From Verrucomicrobiales bacterium (GTDB lineage Bacteria > Verrucomicrobiota > Verrucomicrobiia > Limisphaerales > UBA9464), in NCBI GenBank assembly GCA_003445095.1, contig DLVS01000321.1, positions 1 to 5,035 on the forward strand: a stretch of 5,035 nt of DNA, in the 5' to 3' direction. Numbering within the stretch: the stretch's first letter is position 1; the number at the start of each line of letters is the position of its first letter. Positions 1 through 5,035 of this stretch are shown piece by piece. The notes beneath the pieces were generated by a model, which saw nothing but the letters and a program-made list of their open reading frames with translations, made no database searches and was not told the DNA's origin. A program made the position numbers and the translations under genes.

Positions 1-738
1 ATGCGCGATCCGTATCTCAACAAGATCGCTGTCTGGACTTACTACCAAGGATCGAAGCGCGAGGCCGACATCGACGAAGGGGCCACGACCGTTGCCTATG
101 TGCCTGATAAGGGCTGGTTCTGGCATATTCCCCAGCACAACGACATGGTCAGTGTCGGCATCGTGGCGGAAGGCAAATATCTGACCCGAGGCGGAGTGAA
201 AGAACCGCGCGAGATTTTTCACCGTGAGGTGGAGGAGAACCAGTGGATCAAGAACCACCTTTCGACCGGCCAATCGACCGGCGAATATTTCATCACCAGT
301 GAATACTCGCGGCATTCCCGTTATTGCGCCGCGCCGGGCCTCGTATTGGTCGGCGATGCCTTTGCATTTCTCGATCCGGTCTTCAGCAGCGGTGTCATGC
401 TCGCGCTCAAAAGCGGCCAATGTGCGGCTGAAACGATTCACGAGGGCCTGGTTGCGGGTGATCTCTCGCCCGAACGCTTCACCGAATACGGCGCCAACAT
501 GCGAAAGGGTGTCGAAAACATGCGCAAACTGGTCTACGCTTTTTATGATCCAAACTTCTCATTTCGCGAAGTAACCCAACGTTTCCCGGAAGCCGGGGGA
601 TTTATTACCGACTGTCTTTCGGGTGACGTGAACAAGGATTTCACACAACTTTGGGATTGGATTCGCGAATTCGTGCCTCTACCTGACGACCTGCCGTACG
701 GCGAACCGCTCGTCGAACAAGCCCTCGCGGCTGGCTGA
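1..738 (+). CDS. Flavin-dependent oxidoreductase, halogenase-like (C-terminal part)
   Basis: This is the C-terminal 245 residues of an FAD-dependent oxidoreductase of the flavin halogenase / geranylgeranyl reductase-like superfamily. Visible motifs are WFWHIP at residues 39-44, which fits the WxWxIP signature of flavin-dependent halogenases, and GDAFAFLDPVFSSGV at 118-132, the FAD-contacting GD motif followed by the DPVFSSGV stretch seen in CmlS-like halogenases and relatives. The N-terminal GxGxxG dinucleotide-binding motif and the region that would hold a halogenase catalytic lysine are absent. The family is usually around 400 residues or more, so the ATG at position 1 is probably an internal methionine and the gene begins upstream. 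A helical C-terminal region (about 155-235) ends at TGA 736-738. Such enzymes halogenate, oxidise or reduce hydrophobic or carrier-bound substrates; the substrate cannot be told here. The superfamily is fairly certain, halogenase activity is not. Confidence 0.82.
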   Translation: MRDPYLNKIAVWTYYQGSKREADIDEGATTVAYVPDKGWFWHIPQHNDMVSVGIVAEGKYLTRGGVKEPREIFHREVEENQWIKNHLSTGQSTGEYFITSEYSRHSRYCAAPGLVLVGDAFAFLDPVFSSGVMLALKSGQCAAETIHEGLVAGDLSPERFTEYGANMRKGVENMRKLVYAFYDPNFSFREVTQRFPEAGGFITDCLSGDVNKDFTQLWDWIREFVPLPDDLPYGEPLVEQALAAG

Positions 739-746
739 GCGAATTT

Positions 747-793
747 GGCAGGGCAGCGGCGACCTGCCGCGCCAAAGCCGCGACCGCCCTGCC
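747..793 (+). terminator. GC-rich inverted repeat after the oxidoreductase gene, possible terminator
   Basis: GGCAGGGC (747-754) pairs perfectly with GCCCTGCC (786-793). Inside it, GCGGC (756-760) pairs with GCCGC (777-781) across an uneven internal loop; alternatively GCGGC pairs with the nearer GCCGC at 766-770. The structure begins 8 bases after the oxidoreductase stop codon, which suits a transcription terminator. There is no T-run on either side, so it is not a canonical intrinsic terminator. It may instead be a dispersed palindromic element. Confidence 0.45.
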
Positions 794-975
794 GAACATC
801 GTCAACTCGTCAACTGACCCCAAGAGCACCCCGGTTGACACCTCTCTTTAATCCTGGCTGACTGAGTCCGCGTTCAGGACGCATCCCGGTCCGCGGAAAG
901 GGCTGAGCCCGCCTGCCAATTGTTAGTGCAGCCAAAACCTTGATGCTGCCTGTCTGCGGACCTCAGGCCATAGCA

Positions 976-981
976 GAAAGG
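976..981 (+). promoter_or_regulatory. Possible ribosome binding site of the ankyrin gene
   Basis: GAAAGG lies four bases before the ATG at 986 and is a partial match to the Shine-Dalgarno consensus. It supports this ATG, which also starts directly before the conserved N-terminal module. The match is modest and the spacing slightly short. Confidence 0.35.
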
Positions 982-985
982 TTTT

Positions 986-2506
986 ATGTCCAAGTCGCTT
1001 CCCGCGCGGCCGAATCTTGAACAACTCAAGAAACAGGCCAAAGAACTCCTGAGTGCCGCCAAGTTGGGTGAACCGTCGGCGCTTAAGCGCTTCACTGAAG
1101 GCCGGCCAGGTCTAGGCAATGGTCTTACGCTCCGCACCGCCAAGTTGGGTGACGCTCAGCAGGTTATCGCTCGCAAATATGGTTTCGCCTCGTGGACCAA
1201 GCTGAAGGAACACATCGAATCCTTGCCGATCGAGACCGAGAATCCTCTCCAGCAGTTGGTCGGCGCGTTCCATAACAATGATGCACCACGATTCCGCGAG
1301 TTGCTCCAAGGCCATCCAGAATTCAAAGCCAAACTCAACGAGCCGATTGGTCCCTTTGACTCACCGGCCATCACCAACGTATCCAGCCGTGAGATGCTCG
1401 ACGTCCTGTTGGAAGCGGGCGCCGACATTAACGCCAAGAGCCGCTGGTGGGCCGGCGGATTCGGACTTCTCCATAATGCCTCTCCTGAACTCGCCGCCTA
1501 TGCGATCCAACGCGGCGCAAACGTGGACGCCCATGCGGCCGCACGCCTCGGCCTATTCGAGCGACTCCGCGAACTCGTCGCCGCCGACCCAACGCTGGTA
1601 AATGCGCCCGGCGGTGACGGCCAAACTCCGCTTCACTTCGCTAGTACAGTCCAGATTGCGGAGTTCTTGCTCGACCACGGTGCGAACATCGACGCCCGGG
1701 ACGTGGACCACGAATCGACTCCCGCGCAATACATGATCCGAGACCGACAGGAGATTGTCCGGTTCTTAGTTCAGCGCGGCTGCCGCACCGACATCCTCAT
1801 GGCGGCCGCCCTGGGCGACGCTGCTCTCGTTCGCCAACATCTCGGCAGCGATCCTGAGTGCGTCCGCCTGCGCGTAACCGACGAGTTCTTCCCGAAGGCC
1901 AACCCGAAGTCCGGCGGAACCATCTATCAATGGACCTTGGGCTGGCATGTGTCGCCGCATGAGGTCGCACGACAATTCGGCCATTCAGAAATCGTGCATT
2001 TGCTGAGGGAGCGAAGCCCCGCCGATGTTCAGTTGCTCACCGCGTGTTGGGCAGGAGACGGAACTGAGGTGCAGTCTTTAATCGCAGGCTCTCCTGGACT
2101 CGCCTCCACCCTTTCGGAAGGTAATCGTCGCCAAATCGCCGATGCAGCCCGCAACAACCACACAACGGCCGTCCGCCTGATGCTGCTTGCCGGCCTGCCG
2201 GTCAACGCACTCGGTCAGCATCGCGCGACACCGCTGCACTGGGCGGCGTTTCACGGAAACGTGGAGATGGCTCGCGAAATCCTGCGTTACCAGCCACCGT
2301 TGGAACTGACCGACTCCGACTTTCACGGCACGCCGTTAGGATGGGCCATTCACGGCTCGGAACACGGTTGGCATCGCCGAACCGGCGACTACGCCGGAAC
2401 GGTGGAAGCGTTGCTCCAAGCTGGCGCCAAAACTCCAGAGAAGCGCGGCGGAAGTGAGGCGGTACAACTGGTACTTCAGCGCCACGACAACTTCAGAGAC
2501 TCTTAA
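986..2506 (+). CDS. Ankyrin-repeat protein with conserved N-terminal module
   Basis: This is a complete 506-residue protein and probably cytoplasmic, since it shows no signal peptide or membrane segment. Residues 8-80 form a non-ankyrin, helix-rich module: RPNLEQLKKQAKELL at 8-22, then DAQQVIARKYGFASWTKLK at 56-74. I recognise this as a recurrent head of ankyrin proteins from soil and PVC-type bacteria. From about residue 85 to 482 there are degenerate ankyrin repeats. The clearest are LLEAGADINA (141-150), GQTPLHFAS (212-220) with FLLDHGANIDARD (227-239), and ATPLHWAAFHGNVEMAREIL (414-433). A repeat carrying the insertion GTPLGWAIHGSEHGWHRRTG (448-467) ends in LLQAGAK (476-482). Ankyrin repeats bind other proteins; no catalytic domain is visible, so the partner and role are unknown. 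The gene stands alone, 247 bases after the preceding gene. The ankyrin fold is near certain; the function is not. Confidence 0.92.
   Translation: MSKSLPARPNLEQLKKQAKELLSAAKLGEPSALKRFTEGRPGLGNGLTLRTAKLGDAQQVIARKYGFASWTKLKEHIESLPIETENPLQQLVGAFHNNDAPRFRELLQGHPEFKAKLNEPIGPFDSPAITNVSSREMLDVLLEAGADINAKSRWWAGGFGLLHNASPELAAYAIQRGANVDAHAAARLGLFERLRELVAADPTLVNAPGGDGQTPLHFASTVQIAEFLLDHGANIDARDVDHESTPAQYMIRDRQEIVRFLVQRGCRTDILMAAALGDAALVRQHLGSDPECVRLRVTDEFFPKANPKSGGTIYQWTLGWHVSPHEVARQFGHSEIVHLLRERSPADVQLLTACWAGDGTEVQSLIAGSPGLASTLSEGNRRQIADAARNNHTTAVRLMLLAGLPVNALGQHRATPLHWAAFHGNVEMAREILRYQPPLELTDSDFHGTPLGWAIHGSEHGWHRRTGDYAGTVEALLQAGAKTPEKRGGSEAVQLVLQRHDNFRDS
1056..1152 (+). repeat. Two exact 16-base direct repeats inside the ankyrin gene head
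   Basis: CCGCCAAGTTGGGTGA occurs at 1056-1071 and again at 1137-1152, exactly 81 bases (27 codons) apart and in the same reading frame. The copies encode AAKLGE (residues 24-29) and TAKLGD (51-56). The sequence between them is not repeated, so this is not a simple tandem duplication. Confidence 0.85.
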
Positions 2507-2897
2507 AACGAGCTGCCCTATTTCTTCATGGGGCTGCGTGATCCACTCGAACGCACAGGGCCGAGAACTTCGACGAGCCAGTGCGGTCCCGATGACGGAA
2601 GATATGTGACCATTCCAGGAGCTCTTCCCCAATCGAGAGGCCAAGGTCGCCTGGCGACGGACCTTGGCTCATTGGCATCCCGGCTCAGAGGTTGTTTGGC
2701 AACGCTCGCGGTTTCATTTGAAGCAGCCTGTCGAACGTGCCAGAGGCCACTGCCACAAAAGGTTGCCCCGGCTAACCCGGAGATCAGCCGCCACCAAATC
2801 CGGAGAGCGTGCCCAATGCTGAATCCCGCTTGCGGACCTCCCTCAGATTTGCCACTGTTTGAGGCGAACCACACACTTACTTCCGCTTGCTTCAAAA
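2507..2897. other. 391-base intergenic region without a convincing gene
   Basis: This gap lies between the ankyrin stop codon and the pseudopilin start. Reading frames stay open over much of it on both strands. None starts at a well-placed ATG with a ribosome binding site and keeps a convincing coding character: the minus-strand frame opens on TTG, and its third codon positions are only about half G or C. The peptides resemble no family I know. The region contains the inverted repeat at 2629-2675 and probably the pseudopilin promoter and leader, but I could not find a convincing -35/-10 pair. It could also hold a small RNA or a gene remnant. Confidence 0.6.
2629..2675. repeat. Two-tier inverted repeat in the intergenic gap
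   Basis: A perfect 9-bp stem is formed by GCCAAGGTC (2640-2648) and GACCTTGGC (2660-2668) around an 11-base loop. The loop can fold further, as TCGCC/GGCGA at 2647-2657 is itself palindromic. Outside it, CCAAT (2629-2633) pairs with ATTGG (2671-2675). The element lies about 120 bases after the ankyrin stop codon. No T-run follows on either strand, so it is a weak terminator candidate; a dispersed palindrome or a structured RNA are alternatives. Confidence 0.6.
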
Positions 2898-3812
2898 ATG
2901 AACGCCACCTCCCGGAACCCGTGCTCGCGCGGCTTCACTCTCATTGAGCTCCTGGTCGTCATCGCCATTATCGCGATCCTCGCAGGCATGCTCTTGCCGG
3001 CCCTCGCCAAGGCCAAGACGAAGGCGCAAGGCATTGGATGCATGAACAACACGCGACAACTGATGCTCGCCTGGAAACAGTACGCGCTCGATAACAACGA
3101 AAACGTGGTCAACAACTTCGGAATTGATACCACGGGCAACACCATTGCAGCCGGCAAAGCCGGTCGAGAAAACGGTTTCAGAAACTGGGTCAATAACGTG
3201 ATGACCTGGACCGCCACGGAGGACAACACCAACCTGATGTACCTTGGCCAGGGGCCGTTCGCACCCTATGTGGGAAAATCGACCGCGGCATATTTATGTC
3301 CCGCCGACCGATTTTTAAGTCAGACCCAGAAGGCCGCGCGCTTCACGAAGCGTACTCGTAGCCTCGCGATGAACGCGTGTTTTGGCCATTACAGCGATCC
3401 GATCGAGCGTACCGCACCCGAGCTTTCAGGCCGCAACCGCTATGTCCCATTCCGTCAATTCCTCAAGGAAAGCGCGGTTTTACGACCCGTCGATACATTC
3501 GTGATGCTGGATGAGCATCCGGATTCAATCAACGACGGTTACTACCTGAATAACCCAGGCGGATACGATCCCAAGACGGATATCCTCAGCAGCGTTCCCA
3601 CCAGCTGGGGTGATCTCCCGGCCTCGTACCACAACGGAGCGGGTGGCTTCTCATTCGTCGACGGTCACTCCGAGATCCACAAATGGATCGGCAAGACGGG
3701 GCGCGTCAAAGTCAAGGCAATCAATGGTCAAGGTTTTGACAGTCCGGCACTGACCACCGGACCGGACAAACAGGATATTCGCTGGCTGCTGTATCGAACT
3801 TCGGAGCGGTAA
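2898..3812 (+). CDS. Type II secretion pseudopilin-like protein, H-X9-DG family
   Basis: This is a complete 304-residue protein with a class III (type IV prepilin) signal. A short basic leader ending in SRG (10-12) is followed by [19 protein letters not shown] (13-31). A prepilin peptidase would cut after Gly12, methylate Phe13, and leave Glu at +5 (Glu17). The hydrophobic helix at about 13-35 anchors or polymerises the protein in the inner membrane. Next come [20 protein letters not shown] (48-67), LCPAD (133-137) and [12 protein letters not shown] (203-214). The H-X9-DG signature near the C-terminus is His245 followed by Asp255-Gly256. The family is greatly expanded in Planctomycetes, Verrucomicrobia and Lentisphaerae; individual roles are mostly unknown and may concern pseudopili, secretion or surface structures. 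ATG 2898 is preferred over the in-frame TTG 2859 because it gives a normal short leader, although no clear Shine-Dalgarno sequence precedes it. The gene appears monocistronic. Confidence 0.93.
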   Translation: MNATSRNPCSRGFTLIELLVVIAIIAILAGMLLPALAKAKTKAQGIGCMNNTRQLMLAWKQYALDNNENVVNNFGIDTTGNTIAAGKAGRENGFRNWVNNVMTWTATEDNTNLMYLGQGPFAPYVGKSTAAYLCPADRFLSQTQKAARFTKRTRSLAMNACFGHYSDPIERTAPELSGRNRYVPFRQFLKESAVLRPVDTFVMLDEHPDSINDGYYLNNPGGYDPKTDILSSVPTSWGDLPASYHNGAGGFSFVDGHSEIHKWIGKTGRVKVKAINGQGFDSPALTTGPDKQDIRWLLYRTSER

Positions 3813-3827
3813 GTTTGAGTGATCGCG

Positions 3828-3857
3828 GGTGGGGATGCGCGGGTGCGTATCCCCACC
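3828..3857. terminator. Shared hairpin terminator between convergent genes
   Basis: GGTGGGGATGCGC (3828-3840) pairs with GCGTATCCCCACC (3845-3857) over 13 bp with one G-T wobble, closing a four-base loop. It starts 15 bases after the pseudopilin stop codon and ends 5 bases before the convergent lysK stop codon, so it can serve both transcripts. On the plus strand it is followed by TTTGCTTACTT, a short T-rich tract. On the minus strand there is no T-run, so termination of lysK here is less certain. Confidence 0.8.
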
Positions 3858-3862
3858 TTTGC

Positions 3863-5035
3863 TTACTTCAGAGATACTACCATTCCCGATGCGGTCGAGA
3901 TTCGAGCGATCACTTCTCGGGATTGGGACTCGACGCTGGCGCGCCCAGTTTCCACCGGCCCCTCCCCGCGCTGCGCTTGGCCCAAAAGGACTCGCTTACA
4001 GTGGGTCTTGCCGTCCAGAAGTGTCGCTAAGAACTCAACCACTCCAGACTCACCATTCGGCTGGGCTTCAGATGGTGGCAGGAGGTGGACTTGCGCGGAC
4101 AGTTCCTTGAGGTTGGCTTTCTCCTTCTCCACCCATTCGATCGATGCGTCCGGAGTGATGCCCGTCTCGGACCAGAATTTAAATGTGTCCACGGACAATT
4201 CCTGACAGCGCTTGATCACAAATTCTCGGTCGAGGAATGAGAGGAAATTGCCTGCCTTGGGACCGTTCTCCCGATCCAGCAGAACCCGGTAGATCGCTTT
4301 GAATGCACTGGGTTGATCGATGGGGGTCAAACGGGCCGCGTTGAAGATACAAACCTGCAAGGCGTCACCATCCCAGGCGACTTGCGGGAGAAGAGTCGCG
4401 AGTTCCTGGAGGAATGCCCGTTGAGTCGCGGTCAGTTGCTGCGCGCGTTCCGGGAGAGTTTGCTGAAGGCGAGTCTTCTCTTCTTCGGTCGCGTAGTTCT
4501 CGATCCAGTACTTCGCCGCGCGAATTCGGAGTTGCAGGTGGTAGCGATCCCGCTCGCTAAACGGCGAACCTTTGCGCTGCTCCAAAGCCTGAATCGCGTC
4601 GAGGTGCGGCATTTGGATGAGCGCCGTGACCAATTGAAAATCGGCCACCCAATGATCGGGCTCCGGCGCGACTCGCGAGAGCTCGTAGATGCGGCGGTCG
4701 TCCGCGGTAACTTTAGGATCGTGAAAGTAGCGGTGATGGAACCGGTCAAATTCGTTGAAGACCTTAACGATGTGCGCTTCAGAGGAATCGAAGTTCACGT
4801 GGTGCTTCGGCGTGGTGCGAATCATCAGGAACCGCAACACCTCCGGCGGGAGGAAATCGGCCATGCCTCGAGCGGACACACCGACGCCTTTCGACGAACT
4901 CATTTTGGCGCCCCCGACCAGAAAGAAGTCGTAAGGACAATTCAGCGGGGGTTCCTGCTTGAAAATAGCGCGGAGGCAAGCGGCGGCGACGTCGCGCGAA
5001 CCACCTTTGGTGCTGTGGTCTTGGCCGGCGCCTTC
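3863..5035 (-). CDS. lysK: Class I lysyl-tRNA synthetase (5' part outside the window)
   Basis: This gene encodes the archaeal-type lysyl-tRNA synthetase, which charges tRNA-Lys with lysine using ATP in the cytoplasm. The minus-strand frame is open to the window edge, so the 390 visible residues lack the N-terminus, including the HIGH-type motif. The edge reads GAGQDHSTKGGS, the class I LysRS GxDHxxxGGS block. It is followed by CPYDFFLVGGAKMSSSKG with the KMSKS loop (4886-4906), then LPPEVLRFLMIRTTPKHHVN, typical of this enzyme. The helical anticodon-binding region follows, ending in AIYRVLLDRENGPKAGNF and FVIKR, near where the usual enzyme stops. About 114 further residues (3866-4207) continue to TAA at 3863-3865. 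An ATG inside the KMSKS motif (4901-4903) is internal and not a start. Most bacteria use the unrelated class II LysS; whether this genome also has one cannot be seen. Confidence 0.93.
   Translation of the reverse strand, partial: EGAGQDHSTKGGSRDVAAACLRAIFKQEPPLNCPYDFFLVGGAKMSSSKGVGVSARGMADFLPPEVLRFLMIRTTPKHHVNFDSSEAHIVKVFNEFDRFHHRYFHDPKVTADDRRIYELSRVAPEPDHWVADFQLVTALIQMPHLDAIQALEQRKGSPFSERDRYHLQLRIRAAKYWIENYATEEEKTRLQQTLPERAQQLTATQRAFLQELATLLPQVAWDGDALQVCIFNAARLTPIDQPSAFKAIYRVLLDRENGPKAGNFLSFLDREFVIKRCQELSVDTFKFWSETGITPDASIEWVEKEKANLKELSAQVHLLPPSEAQPNGESGVVEFLATLLDGKTHCKRVLLGQAQRGEGPVETGRASVESQSREVIARISTASGMVVSLK

Noticed and set aside
835..863. Perfect TTGACA at 835-840 upstream of the ankyrin gene, as a -35 box.
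   Set aside because: At spacings of 15-19 bases there is only GGCTGACTG-like sequence, with nothing close to TATAAT. A lone -35 match is not enough to call a promoter.
867..897. TCCGCG (867-872) and CGCGGA (892-897) as a structured leader or riboswitch.
   Set aside because: Only 6 bp around a 19-base loop, with no match to a riboswitch core that I recognise; likely chance in GC-rich sequence.
2518..2895. Minus-strand open frame of 125 codons, divergent from the pseudopilin gene.
   Set aside because: It opens on TTG with no ATG until near its end, has weak third-position bias, and shows no recognisable motif. The plus-strand frame 2528-2947 over the same DNA is equally open and runs into the pseudopilin gene, so both look like chance frames.
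2859..2897. TTG 2859 as the start of the pseudopilin gene, adding 13 residues.
   Set aside because: The ATG at 2898 gives the short basic leader normal for prepilins, and the added residues have no matching character. TTG is the weaker choice.
3815..4205. Several plus-strand frames (3815-4030, 3819-4205, 3829-4110) downstream of the pseudopilin gene.
   Set aside because: They overlap the terminator hairpin and lie antisense to the lysK 3' end, overlap one another, and encode low-complexity peptides without recognisable motifs.
1..5035. CRISPR array, tRNA, transposase or toxin-antitoxin pair.
   Set aside because: No regularly spaced repeats, cloverleaf-like sequence, DDE-type motifs or small overlapping gene pairs were seen on either strand.

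Overview
The window looks like ordinary chromosome of a bacterium from the Planctomycetes-Verrucomicrobia-Lentisphaerae group, most likely a verrucomicrobium. Three things point that way: a prepilin-like protein with the H-X9-DG signature that is abundant in this group, an ankyrin protein with a distinctive N-terminal module, and a class I (archaeal-type) lysyl-tRNA synthetase. The assignment is inferred from gene content; there is no rRNA gene to confirm it.

Layout. Positions 1-738 (+) carry the C-terminal part of a flavin-dependent oxidoreductase of the halogenase-like superfamily, whose FAD-binding N-terminus is not in the window. A GC-rich inverted repeat (747-793) follows its stop codon. 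An intergenic stretch then leads to a complete 506-residue ankyrin-repeat protein (986-2506, +). A 391-base gap (2507-2897) holds a strong inverted repeat but no convincing gene. A complete 304-residue type II pseudopilin-like protein follows (2898-3812, +). A 13-bp hairpin (3828-3857) separates it from the convergent, 5'-incomplete lysyl-tRNA synthetase gene (3863-5035, -), which runs off the right edge.

The four genes do not form an obvious pathway. Spacings of 247 and 391 bases with intervening hairpins suggest separate transcription units, and the right-hand pair is convergent and appears to share a terminator. I found no tRNA or rRNA gene, CRISPR array, transposase or attachment site, and no clear evidence of a new multi-gene system. 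The points most worth a second look are a roughly 110-residue extension at the C-terminus of the class I LysRS, the N-terminal module and internal 16-base repeat of the ankyrin protein, and the intergenic inverted repeats.
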